A DNA stretch of 64,000 nt from Bacteroidota bacterium (GCA_016213405.1 JACRAM010000056.1:1-64000); one strand, 5' to 3'; shown: positions 34,310 to 42,619, counted from the first letter of the stretch. A program made the numbers and translations. The notes: generated by a model not told the origin, from the sequence alone.

Positions 34310-34356
34310 CCAATAACCATTGACCAATGACCAATAACCAATCACCAATGACCAAT
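34289..34356. repeat. AATGACCA-type tandem repeat
   Basis: Degenerate units CCAATGA / CCATTGA / CCAATAA repeat about eight to nine times. It lies in the leader and first codons of the next gene, so the start of that gene is hard to fix. Confidence 0.75.
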
Positions 34357-34794
34357 ATATTTAAACTATCTACAGGAGAAAAGATAAGTCCTGCCGATTT
34401 AGAAAAACTTATCGGTGAAGTATGCCATTACATTAAATATGTTGCGGTGAGCGAGGATGAAAAAGAAAACCCCATTGCGTTAATCTTTCCGAATAAAACA
34501 TTGCTATCTCAACCCGATTATAAACTAACTCCGGAAGAAGGATGCTTCTGCCCCCGCAGCTTAGATGAATTAGGCAGATGCCTCACCGGATGTTTGAAAT
34601 TAGTGAACCGACAGATAGAAGACGGCACAACAAAATTAAAATCAGCGGCAATTATCAATGTGGGTTTGCCGGATGAAAGCGAAACAAAAAGCACTTCTTC
34701 ATCAATTATTAATAAATACAAAACACTGCTTCGTGAAAAACACGGAAACAAAGTGCCTGCCGATGAAGAAATTTATTTTATAAAGAATGTTTGA
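34348..34794 (+). CDS. Stand-alone C-terminal-domain-like fragment of an AMP-binding ligase
   Basis: 148 residues. The first half (LSTGEKISPADLEKLIGEV ... IKYVAVSEDEKENPIALIFPN) resembles the C-terminal lid domain of adenylate-forming CoA ligases, in which the phrase GEKI.P..LE is usual. The second half is Cys-rich (EEGCFCPRSLDELGRCLTGC) and not like that family. There is no adenylation core anywhere near, so it could not be a ligase alone. The start is uncertain because a tandem repeat spans it (an ATG 21 bases upstream is also in frame). Role unknown; it may be a decayed remnant or a small adaptor, and it lies between the Bcr genes and the cytochrome cluster. Confidence 0.45.
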   Translation: MTNIFKLSTGEKISPADLEKLIGEVCHYIKYVAVSEDEKENPIALIFPNKTLLSQPDYKLTPEEGCFCPRSLDELGRCLTGCLKLVNRQIEDGTTKLKSAAIINVGLPDESETKSTSSSIINKYKTLLREKHGNKVPADEEIYFIKNV

Positions 34795-34817
34795 AAAAAA
34801 AATTACCTTTAGATTCA

Positions 34818-34847
34818 TTGAATAAATTGTGCGTATTCATCCCTTTG
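34818..34847 (+). promoter_or_regulatory. Promoter: TTG-N19-TCCCTTTG
   Basis: TTG at 34818-34820, 19 bases, then TCCCTTTG at 34840-34847 (one mismatch from TAnnTTTG). It lies 22 bases before the ATG at 34870 and fits a promoter for the cytochrome cluster. Confidence 0.55.
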
Positions 34848-34869
34848 AGAAAAGGCAAGTTATTTTTTT

Positions 34870-36342
34870 ATGAACAAGAAACTGATACTATATATGTCAT
34901 TAGCGGGTATCGCTTTTCTTGTCATCACTTGCAGGAAAGATGAGACAGGTTCTGATTATAAAGGATACCCGCTTGAAGTAGGAAAAATTCTTCTCACTAA
35001 ATGCGCGGTTGCCGGCTGTCATACTGATAAAAGCAAAGATGCTGCAAACGGATTATCACTCGAAAGCTGGACGAGTTTATTCAAAGGAAGCCGCTACGGA
35101 AATACAGCCGTTGTTCCATACCGCGCTGATCTGAGTTTCCTTATGTATTTTTCTAACACGTATAGTGATTTTGGAATTTCCAATAAACCCACCATGCCTC
35201 CGGGGCAGGAACCATTATCAAGAGACGAAATGACTACCCTCCGAGACTGGATAAATGCAGGTGCGCCAGCAAGAAACGGTTTGATTCCATTTTCACCTCT
35301 TTCAGAACATCAGCAATTATTCGTTATCAACCAAGGGTGCGACAATGTATATAATGTTGATGCGACAACCGGGTCCATCATGCGCTGTATAAATGTGGGT
35401 GGCAATCCCAATGCTATTGAGTCGCCTCATCAAATTGCTATGTCACGCGATGGTAAATATTTTTTTGTGTGTTTTTACAGTGGAAGCGTGTTTCAGAAAT
35501 TTCGGATTGCTGATGGTTCTTTAGCCGGGCAGGTAAACATAGGGCAAGGTTCATGGAACAGTTTTGTTACTTCGCCAGATGATAGTTTAGCGTTTGTTGT
35601 TGATTGGCAAGCCGATGGAAAAATTGCTGTAGTCAACATCAAAAACATGACGTTGCTTACATCATACAGTGGCAGCGGGCTGCTGCAATCTCCACATGGA
35701 AGCGCATTAAAAAATAATTGGCTTTATGTAACTTCATTGCCCGGAAATTTTATCTATAAAATAAACGTGTCGGATATTTACAATCCTGAATTTTTCCAAT
35801 TGCCTCTTCAACCGGGTGAACCTATCAACATTCCTCCGAAATACGACCCGCATGCCATCCATTTTTCTCCCGATGGCACTGAATATAATGTGAGTTGCCA
35901 GAAATCAAATGAAGTGAGATTCTTCAGTTCAGTCAATGACAGCTTAATTGCAGTTGTGCCCGTAGGAAAATATCCTCAGCACCCGCATTATTCCAGTTCA
36001 ACTGATTATGTTTTTTGCACTTGTGAGGAAGATGATGTAACATTTCCAGGAAAGACCGGTTCTGTATACGTGATTAATTACAAAAGTCATACTGTTGTAA
36101 GTAAAATTTTTACAGGATGGCAGCCACACGGCAATATGCCGGATGATATGAGCGGTAAAGTTTATATTCTTAACCGCAATGTAAACCCAACAGGACCTGC
36201 TCCGCATCATTCTTCTGCCTGTGGAGGTCGTAATGGAAATATGACGGCAATTGATATGAAAACATTACAGCTTGTTCCTAACTATAAACCTGAACTGGGT
36301 GCCGACCCCTATTACCCTGCAATGGCAGGTCATTATCATTAA
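34870..36342 (+). CDS. Lipoprotein with CX4CH haem motif and beta-propeller
   Basis: 490 residues. Lipobox VITC, so lipidated at C21. An unusual haem-like motif CAVAGCH (C45-C50-H51), CX4CH rather than CX2CH, sits in a cytochrome-like first ~120 residues (PTMPPGQEPLSRDEMTTLRDWINAGAP, a c-type fold). The rest is a YVTN/NHL-like beta-propeller: LFVINQGCDNVYNVDATTG, MSRDGKYFFVCFYSGS, PDDSLAFVVDW, SPDGTEYNVSCQ. Probably sits on the periplasmic or outer face of the outer membrane and handles electrons or metals. Heads a five-gene cluster of envelope cytochromes/lipoproteins. Redox partner unknown. Confidence 0.75.
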   Translation: MNKKLILYMSLAGIAFLVITCRKDETGSDYKGYPLEVGKILLTKCAVAGCHTDKSKDAANGLSLESWTSLFKGSRYGNTAVVPYRADLSFLMYFSNTYSDFGISNKPTMPPGQEPLSRDEMTTLRDWINAGAPARNGLIPFSPLSEHQQLFVINQGCDNVYNVDATTGSIMRCINVGGNPNAIESPHQIAMSRDGKYFFVCFYSGSVFQKFRIADGSLAGQVNIGQGSWNSFVTSPDDSLAFVVDWQADGKIAVVNIKNMTLLTSYSGSGLLQSPHGSALKNNWLYVTSLPGNFIYKINVSDIYNPEFFQLPLQPGEPINIPPKYDPHAIHFSPDGTEYNVSCQKSNEVRFFSSVNDSLIAVVPVGKYPQHPHYSSSTDYVFCTCEEDDVTFPGKTGSVYVINYKSHTVVSKIFTGWQPHGNMPDDMSGKVYILNRNVNPTGPAPHHSSACGGRNGNMTAIDMKTLQLVPNYKPELGADPYYPAMAGHYH

Positions 36343-36357
36343 CACTATGAACTGCAA

Positions 36358-36825
36358 ATGAAACGAATTACGAATAATATCAAGTATCAAGTATCTCCGC
36401 AAGGAGTCCTTTGGACAAGTATCAAGTATTCTTCTTTGTACTTTGTTCTTTGTACGCTATACTTTGTACTTGTTCTTACCTCCTGCCACAAAGCCGGTTC
36501 CGGAGGAGAAGTAATGTTGATGATTACAGCTGAACATCACGGCATTAAAATCATCAATCATGTGGGATATCCTGACACCGTTTTTCTGAAATACAATGCC
36601 GATGAATTGCCCGGTACAAAACCATCTGACTATGATATTTTTTTTGTTGGCACGCCAAGAAACGATGAAGTTGATTGCGATAATTTAAAGTGGGGAAAGT
36701 ATTACGTTTATATGGTGGGGTATGATAGTCTTTACGGTGGGCGGGTTAGAGGTGGAATACCTCTGAAAATAAAACGTTCTCAGCAAAAAGAAATGATAAT
36801 GGTAACTGTTCCTGTAGTAGAATAA
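36358..36825 (+). CDS. Hypothetical lipoprotein
   Basis: 155 residues; lipobox VLTSC, so lipidated at Cys 43. The mature part is beta-rich (GGEVMLMITAEHHGIKIINHVG, NADELPGTKPSDYDIFFVGT) with no known domain. The signal region is unusually long and built from simple DNA repeats (ATCAAGTATCAAGTATC; CTTTGTACTTTG-type units, 36378-36475). It lies 15 bases after the propeller lipoprotein and 6 before the cytochrome-porin, so it is part of the same operon. Confidence 0.7.
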   Translation: MKRITNNIKYQVSPQGVLWTSIKYSSLYFVLCTLYFVLVLTSCHKAGSGGEVMLMITAEHHGIKIINHVGYPDTVFLKYNADELPGTKPSDYDIFFVGTPRNDEVDCDNLKWGKYYVYMVGYDSLYGGRVRGGIPLKIKRSQQKEMIMVTVPVVE

Positions 36826-36831
36826 AATAAT

Positions 36832-38757
36832 ATGAAAGAAGTCAATAAATTTTTCTCAGGCATTGTATGGCTTCTTTTCGGAGTATGTTTTGCTTCTGCT
36901 CAGGGGCAGCCATGGGTGGCTCCGCAAGGTTGGTCTGCCAAAAAAAATCCAATCCCTTCAAGCAACGCATCTATAAAAGCCGGGAAGAATACTTACCGCA
37001 CTTTATGCATTGCCTGCCATGGTGAAACCGGAAAAGGAAACGGTAGTTTATCGTTGAATTTTAATCCGCATCCTGCCGACCACACAAGTAAAAAATTTCA
37101 GCAGCAGAAAGACGGAGAAATATTTTATAAAATAACTACCGGTAGAAATGCAATGCCACCCTTCAGCATAGCACTTTCCGAAAATGAAAGGTGGAATGTT
37201 ATCAATTATATCCGCACACTTGCCGTTTTGGATAAACCAATACCCTCAAAGAAAACCAATGTGGTTGTTGCTGTTACTCCTTCAGTTACTTCCACTTCTA
37301 CTCAGCAGAAAAATATTTCCAATGATACTTCTTCAGCGAACAAAACAAAGCTTGCAGTAAAAGCACTCGATACAATGGTGGTTCACAAGGATAGCATTGC
37401 TGCAACCAAAAAAATACAACAGATTAATATTGACACACTGTCAAAAAACACTGTTGCTAAAGATACGTTTCCCGTTTCTCTGCCAGTTATTGCTTCATCA
37501 GACAGTATGAATCCAAATTATCAAAGTGAAGATTCAAAAGAAGAAAGAAGAAAAGTTCTACTTACCGGCTCTGCAAACATTGATATGAATATTGACGGAA
37601 AAAAATTTAACTCAGCAGGATTCGCAGTGGGATTTTTGCCTCTTATAGTATGGCAACCATCAAAAAATTTATTGTTTGAATCGCATTTTCATATTTCAGC
37701 AGGATCCGGTTCACCTCAAAGCAATACATCATCTGGCAGCATGGGAGGAATGATAATGAGAACTTCAAATTCTCCTTCACCCTTGCATGGAGGAATGAGT
37801 TCAACCACTACTTCAACATCCTCTGCTTCGTCCGCTACCACTAGTGCAAGCATCATGCTGGCTTATGCTGATCTGGTTTACTTCATAAATCCTTACGTGA
37901 CACTCACAGGTGGAATGTTCTTGTCTCCATTCGGATTATATCCTGAACGTATGCACGCGCCCTGGATGAATCGTCTGCCCGATGCTCCGGCAGGAATGGG
38001 AAGCGAACAAGTGCTTCCTGAAACAGAATTGGGCATGCAGGCGAGAGGTGGAATTCCTATCTGGAAGATCAAAGCAGTTTACGCGCTGTATTTCTCGAAC
38101 GGCCCTTCACTGGTGGATGACACCAGCAAAAGTGCCGGAAAACTTTCTTACGATAATCTTACTGATAATAACAAAAACAAAGCGCTTGGCGGAAGAGTAG
38201 GTTTCCTTCCCATTCCCAACAACTCTTCTCTGGAGATTGGATTTTTTGCACAACGGGCTCGTGTCGGTAAAGACGAAACGCCTCATGCAGGCGTGCAGGC
38301 AATGCTCTATGGAGCTGATATTATGTATCATCAATATTTCAGATTCCTCAAAGGAGTAATTGATTTTAAAGGACAGCACTGCAAAGTTTCGGCAGATAAA
38401 GTTTATTACAAAGCCAATCCGATGCTAATACTCAACGTTCCTGCAGAAGATGTTAACCTGAACGATTCTACCTATCGGTTTAACAATGTTACTGAACTAT
38501 ATTTTGTAATGATTTCTTATCGTCCAACTGCATCTGAACATTTTTTAAAGAATACAGAATATATTTTCAGGTATGATTATTTAAAGGAACCGGTCTTTTC
38601 ACGATGGAACAATAGCGGATCACGCTTTACAATGGGAATTGAATATTGGTTGGATAGCCGATCTGCCTTTAAACTTGCTTATCAGGTTGGAGTGCCGGAA
38701 AATATATTTTTCAAAAACCAAAACTTATTGATGTTTCAATGGGTAATAGGATTTTGA
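36832..38757 (+). CDS. Cytochrome c - outer-membrane beta-barrel fusion
   Basis: 641 residues. Signal peptide ends near residue 23 (FASAQ). Residues ~45-125 form a monohaem cytochrome c with CIACH (C59, C62, H63) and an axial Met in RNAMPPFSIALSENERW. A Ser/Thr/Lys-rich linker (about 130-240) follows. Residues ~245-641 resemble a porin-like barrel: SANIDMNIDGKKFNSAGFAVGF, DLVYFINPYVTLTGGMFLSPFG, and an end of alternating aromatics (QNLLMFQWVIGF). The linkage of a haem domain to a barrel suggests electron passage at or through the outer membrane, but the barrel may simply anchor it. Sits between lipoprotein genes. Confidence 0.75.
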   Translation: MKEVNKFFSGIVWLLFGVCFASAQGQPWVAPQGWSAKKNPIPSSNASIKAGKNTYRTLCIACHGETGKGNGSLSLNFNPHPADHTSKKFQQQKDGEIFYKITTGRNAMPPFSIALSENERWNVINYIRTLAVLDKPIPSKKTNVVVAVTPSVTSTSTQQKNISNDTSSANKTKLAVKALDTMVVHKDSIAATKKIQQINIDTLSKNTVAKDTFPVSLPVIASSDSMNPNYQSEDSKEERRKVLLTGSANIDMNIDGKKFNSAGFAVGFLPLIVWQPSKNLLFESHFHISAGSGSPQSNTSSGSMGGMIMRTSNSPSPLHGGMSSTTTSTSSASSATTSASIMLAYADLVYFINPYVTLTGGMFLSPFGLYPERMHAPWMNRLPDAPAGMGSEQVLPETELGMQARGGIPIWKIKAVYALYFSNGPSLVDDTSKSAGKLSYDNLTDNNKNKALGGRVGFLPIPNNSSLEIGFFAQRARVGKDETPHAGVQAMLYGADIMYHQYFRFLKGVIDFKGQHCKVSADKVYYKANPMLILNVPAEDVNLNDSTYRFNNVTELYFVMISYRPTASEHFLKNTEYIFRYDYLKEPVFSRWNNSGSRFTMGIEYWLDSRSAFKLAYQVGVPENIFFKNQNLLMFQWVIGF

Positions 38758-38796
38758 AATGTAAAAATTATTTGTAACAAATCTGAAAACAGAAAA

Positions 38797-39135
38797 ATGA
38801 TAATTCTAAAACACCACAACAATAAAAGCAGGATTAAAATATTTCTGACTGCATTGTTGGTGGCAACCATCGTTTCTTCCGGATGTGTCAAAAAACCCAC
38901 AGCGTGTTTTGACGCAAGCAAAACAATTGCAGCTATTAATGAATCCATTACATTTAATTCTTCCTGCGCAACTAACATGGATAACTGTGAATGGGATTTT
39001 GGTGATGGAACAAAATCAACCGATGCTAATCCAACGCATACATACGCTGTTGCAGGAAATTACACAATCAAGATGATGGCAATGTCAAAGAAAGATAAAA
39101 TGGATGAAATTTCAAAATCAATTACTATTCAATAA
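38797..39135 (+). CDS. PKD-domain lipoprotein
   Basis: 112 residues. Lipobox VSSGC. One PKD (polycystic kidney disease-type) beta-sandwich: SKTIAAINESITFNSS, WDFGDGTKSTDANPTHTYAVAGNYTIKMMAMS. PKD domains bind proteins or sugars on the cell surface. It overlaps no other gene and is followed by the small cytochrome lipoprotein. Confidence 0.85.
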   Translation: MIILKHHNNKSRIKIFLTALLVATIVSSGCVKKPTACFDASKTIAAINESITFNSSCATNMDNCEWDFGDGTKSTDANPTHTYAVAGNYTIKMMAMSKKDKMDEISKSITIQ

Positions 39136-39148
39136 AAGCACAGAGAAA

Positions 39149-39409
39149 ATGAAGCTGCTATACTCATTATTATTCATTCTGATTATTTCGGGCTGTGCAG
39201 TAAAAGATAATACGCAAGGTACTGCAGCAAATCAATATTCCGGTTTGAAGTTATGGGAGCAGAACTGCGCTCGTTGTCATAACAGTCCTTCTCCGGCATC
39301 TTTCAGCGATGCAGAATGGGATGTGATTGGAGCACACATGCGAGTACGCGCCTACCTAATAGGAAAAGAATCAGATGAAATAATTAAATTTTTGAAAACT
39401 ATAAATTGA
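39149..39409 (+). CDS. Small c-type cytochrome lipoprotein
   Basis: 86 residues. Lipobox ISGC (lipidated Cys16) and haem motif CARCH (C40, C43, H44). The mature part is short for a cytochrome c, with a possible distal ligand near the His/Met of GAHMRVRAYL. Probably a small electron carrier of the cluster. Start chosen at 39149, where the signal peptide begins; an in-frame ATG upstream overlaps the PKD gene. Confidence 0.75.
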   Translation: MKLLYSLLFILIISGCAVKDNTQGTAANQYSGLKLWEQNCARCHNSPSPASFSDAEWDVIGAHMRVRAYLIGKESDEIIKFLKTIN

Positions 39410-39464
39410 ATAATGGAGACAATGAATAGTAATCATTCATGGCAATCAGTATAATCTTTTAAAT

Positions 39465-41318
39465 ATGAAAGATATGATATCAGAAAATAAAAAGAAAAAA
39501 GTTGCCATCATTGGAATCGGCCCCGTGGGAATGATCCTTTCCGTTCACTTGCAGGAAGCGGGACTGGAAGTTGCTGTTTGTGACCTTGACAAAATAAAAA
39601 GCAATCTTATCAAAACAAACGGAGTTGTGCTGGAAGGTGTGATTAACAAAAAAGCTTCTTTTAAAAATGTTTTTAGTTCCATTGCGGATCTTGAAAAATT
39701 TAATCCTGATTTGCTGGTGGTTTGTCTAAAGACCACTCATCTTCCTTCCGCCATGAAGGAGATTGAGAAATTAAGCAACACTTCGCTTGGAGTAATATGC
39801 GCAATGAACGGAATTGATGTCGAGCAGATGGCTTCTCGCGTGATTGGAGAAAGCAGAACTTTCCGCATGGTCATCAATTTTGCAGGCAATCTCACTGCGC
39901 CAAACAGCACGAAAGTTACATTCTTCACTCCTCCGAATTACCTTGCGTCTGTAGATGATTCAAGAAAAACACAAGCAGAAGAAATTTGCGGATGGCTGAA
40001 TAAAGTTTCGCTCGAAACAAAATCCATCGGTTCATTTGAATTACTCAAACGTGTTTGGGAAAAAACCATTCTGAATGCATCACTCAGCGCCTTGTGTGCC
40101 GTGGGAAGAATGACCATTAAAGAAGCCATGAGCAACTCGGATACCGTTGAATTGGTGGAGCAGATTATTGAGGAAGCGGTGGAAGTAGCAGAAGCTGAAA
40201 AAATAAAATTTGATGACGATTTTATTCGCACCTGTCTTCGCTACTTAGGCAAAGCAGGAAATCATTTTCCATCATTGGCTGTTGATTTGTTGAACGGTCG
40301 TCCGACTGAAATTGATTACCTCAACGGAAAAATTGTGGAGTACGGACGCAAGCATTACGTCCGCACTTCCCTTAATCTTACTTTCACGAACATGGTGAAA
40401 GCGATGTCGGACAAAAATTTTTCTACATCCGTTCAGACGGCTAAAGCTGCTGTTGCGCAAAATATGGTTGCGAAAGAAATGATCGCAAAAAACGGCAGTT
40501 CGAAATTGCTCAAGTATTTTCTGGGAGTTGACTTGGGTTCGGCTTACACAAAATTCACGGTCATTGACGAACATGAAAAAATAGTTTTTCAAACAGCGCT
40601 CAAAACGTTAAACCGCGATAAAATTTCTGTGCGCCATGTGATTGAAGCATTGAAAAAAGAATATACAGTTTCCCACATCTGTGCGACCGGTTACGGGCGC
40701 AAGCATTTTGCGGATGCCGACCTGATTAAAACAGAATTAAACTGCGCTGCGCTCGGAGTTTCAAAATATTTTTCGGGAGCAAAAAACATTATTGACATTG
40801 GCGGAGAAGACATTAAAGTGATTAAATGCAAAGAGGATAATAACATTGAAAATTTTTATCTTAATGATAAATGCGCAGCAGGAACGGGTTCGTTCATCAC
40901 CGAAGTTGCTGAACGCGCTGACATCCGCATTTCCGATATGAGCGACCTCGCAAGAAAATCAACTTTCAGCAAAGAACTGAATAGTTTCTGTACTGTGTTT
41001 GCAAAAACAGAAATCATGAGCTGGATGTTTGAAGGGCTGCCGATTGAAGACATCGCAAAAGGAATTTACATCTCAATTGTCAACCGCATTATGAAACTGA
41101 GAATTGATCCTCTCTCACCCATTTATCTGATTGGAGGAGTGATTGCACATAATCCGTTTTTAAAAAATTTATTACAGGAGCGATATAAAAAGGAAGTAAG
41201 TGTGGTTGAAAAACCACAGTTTGTTGTTTCTTTTGGGGCGGCAATCTATGCGAAAGAATCAACTGCTAAAACGGATTCGCTTGACAAAACAGAAGCAACT
41301 CATCAACCAATAAAATAA
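39465..41318 (+). CDS. Fusion of ketopantoate-reductase-like dehydrogenase and BcrA-type ATPase
   Basis: 617 residues made of two full domains. Residues ~1-340: PanE/ApbA-type NAD(P)-dependent dehydrogenase with GIGPVG (17-22), FELLKRVWEKTILNA (Lys200) and PSLAVDLLNGRPTEIDYLNG (Glu282). Both catalytic residues of the family are kept. Residues ~350-617: BcrA/HgdC-type ATPase with FLGVDLGSAYTKFTVID, IDIGGEDIKVIKC, and two cluster cysteines C470 (NDKCAAGTG) and C509 (NSFCTVFAKTEI). I know of no other protein with this pairing. The second half would join BcrD as the ATP-driven activator of benzoyl-CoA reductase. The first may pass hydride or act on a pathway intermediate. Three bases before the thiolase fragment and in an operon with had, oah and dch. 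Confidence 0.88.
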   Translation: MKDMISENKKKKVAIIGIGPVGMILSVHLQEAGLEVAVCDLDKIKSNLIKTNGVVLEGVINKKASFKNVFSSIADLEKFNPDLLVVCLKTTHLPSAMKEIEKLSNTSLGVICAMNGIDVEQMASRVIGESRTFRMVINFAGNLTAPNSTKVTFFTPPNYLASVDDSRKTQAEEICGWLNKVSLETKSIGSFELLKRVWEKTILNASLSALCAVGRMTIKEAMSNSDTVELVEQIIEEAVEVAEAEKIKFDDDFIRTCLRYLGKAGNHFPSLAVDLLNGRPTEIDYLNGKIVEYGRKHYVRTSLNLTFTNMVKAMSDKNFSTSVQTAKAAVAQNMVAKEMIAKNGSSKLLKYFLGVDLGSAYTKFTVIDEHEKIVFQTALKTLNRDKISVRHVIEALKKEYTVSHICATGYGRKHFADADLIKTELNCAALGVSKYFSGAKNIIDIGGEDIKVIKCKEDNNIENFYLNDKCAAGTGSFITEVAERADIRISDMSDLARKSTFSKELNSFCTVFAKTEIMSWMFEGLPIEDIAKGIYISIVNRIMKLRIDPLSPIYLIGGVIAHNPFLKNLLQERYKKEVSVVEKPQFVVSFGAAIYAKESTAKTDSLDKTEATHQPIK

Positions 41319-41321
41319 TTT

Positions 41322-41552
41322 ATGCAAGGATTTCACAACAAAGAAAAAGGCATCGGAATTATTTACGATGATATCTATCTGGTAAACAGTGGCGCTATCA
41401 AGATGGGTCATCCGCTTGCCACAACAGGAGCGCGGTTATCGCTCACCATTTCAAAAGAAATGAATATCAGAAAAGTGAAATATGGAATTGCCTTGGCTTG
41501 CATTGGTGGCGGTAAGGGTACAGCAATTTTATTTGAAAATCCCAATTTGTAA
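41322..41552 (+). CDS. C-terminal end of a thiolase, stand-alone (76 aa)
   Basis: 76 residues matching only the C-terminal part of thiolases: NSGAIKMGHPLATTGARLSLT with the catalytic His30 (GHP) and GIALACIGGGKGTAI with Cys60, the residue that deprotonates the nucleophile. The N-terminal ~320 residues with the acylated Cys are missing, and the sequence just upstream is the end of the PanE-BcrA gene, so this is no simple frameshift. It has its own ATG with tight 3- and 2-base spacing to its neighbours, which suggests it is still translated. It is either a decaying remnant or a subunit of a split thiolase. Confidence 0.75.
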   Translation: MQGFHNKEKGIGIIYDDIYLVNSGAIKMGHPLATTGARLSLTISKEMNIRKVKYGIALACIGGGKGTAILFENPNL

Positions 41553-41554
41553 TT

Positions 41555-42619
41555 ATGAGCAACGACAAATTATATCAATGGCAAATGACAGAACTCAATA
41601 AGGAGTTCAAACTCGCGGAAATTAATTTTCCTGATTTGAAAGAAGGGGAAGTGCTGGTGAAAATTGCCGGCTGTGGAGTTTGCCATACCGATTTAAGTTT
41701 CTGGCATTATGGCGTGCAAACAAAGCATGCACTTCCGCTCACACTCGGCCATGAGATTAGCGGAACAGTTGTAGCAGGTGATGACAAGTGGATGAATAAA
41801 GCGGTAATAATTCCTGCCGTACTTCCCTGTGGAGAATGTGAACTATGCAAAAAAGGAAGAAGCAATATTTGCAGAAACCAACTCATGCCGGGAAATGATT
41901 TCCAGGGTGGATTTGCTTCGCATATAAAAGTTCCTTCCAAGTTTTTATGTCCTGTTCCTGATTCGGTTTTGAAAAAATATCCGCTCGAACAACTTTCCGT
42001 AATTGCCGATGCCATTTCTACACCGTATCAGGTCATAAAAAAATCGGAACTGGAAGCCGGAGATTTAGCCATTGTAATTGGCGTGGGCGGTGTGGGGATT
42101 TATGGTGCGCTCATTGCAAAAATATTCGGAGCAAAAATAATTGCGCTTGATATTAATGATGAAAAACTTGCTACCGCAAAATCTAATGGTGTTGATGCCA
42201 CACTTAACATCAAAGAATTGGATTCAAAAACAATTAAAGAAAAAGTAAAAGAACTTGCCAAAGAAATCAAAGCGCCAAAATTCGGCTGGAAGATTTTTGA
42301 ATTCAGCGGCACAAAAGCCGGACAGGATTTGGCCTTTAATCTCATCACGTTCACATCCACGCTTTCCATTGTTGGATTCACGATGGATAAAGTAGAAGTT
42401 CGCCTGAGTAATCTGATGGCTTTTGATGCGAAGTTGATTGGAACATGGGGTTGTCGTGCCGAATTATATCCTGAAGTGTTGGATTTGATTGCAACTGATA
42501 AATTAAAAATTTCACAATTTGTACAAACTTTCCCGATGTCAAAAATAAATGAAGTGTTTAAAAATACGTTAGAACATAAATACTCCAAACGTTCGGTAAT
42601 GGTGCCGGACTTCAACTAA
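41555..42619 (+). CDS. had: 6-hydroxycyclohex-1-ene-1-carbonyl-CoA dehydrogenase
   Basis: 354-residue Zn-dependent alcohol dehydrogenase. Zn site AGCGVCHTDLSFW with GHEISG; structural Zn Cys in CGECELCKKGRSNIC; cofactor loop GVGGVGIYG. GFTMDKVEVRLSNLMAFDAKL and MPGNDFQGGFASH are close to Had of Thauera from memory. It oxidises the 6-hydroxy to the 6-oxo intermediate with NAD+. Two bases after the thiolase fragment and 31 bases before oah. Confidence 0.93.
   Translation: MSNDKLYQWQMTELNKEFKLAEINFPDLKEGEVLVKIAGCGVCHTDLSFWHYGVQTKHALPLTLGHEISGTVVAGDDKWMNKAVIIPAVLPCGECELCKKGRSNICRNQLMPGNDFQGGFASHIKVPSKFLCPVPDSVLKKYPLEQLSVIADAISTPYQVIKKSELEAGDLAIVIGVGGVGIYGALIAKIFGAKIIALDINDEKLATAKSNGVDATLNIKELDSKTIKEKVKELAKEIKAPKFGWKIFEFSGTKAGQDLAFNLITFTSTLSIVGFTMDKVEVRLSNLMAFDAKLIGTWGCRAELYPEVLDLIATDKLKISQFVQTFPMSKINEVFKNTLEHKYSKRSVMVPDFN

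Noticed and set aside
39415-39464. Fnr-type box upstream of the PanE-BcrA gene
   Set aside because: ATGAATAGTAATCAT at about 39422 looks similar, but the half-sites are five bases apart instead of four and no -7 element sits at the standard distance.
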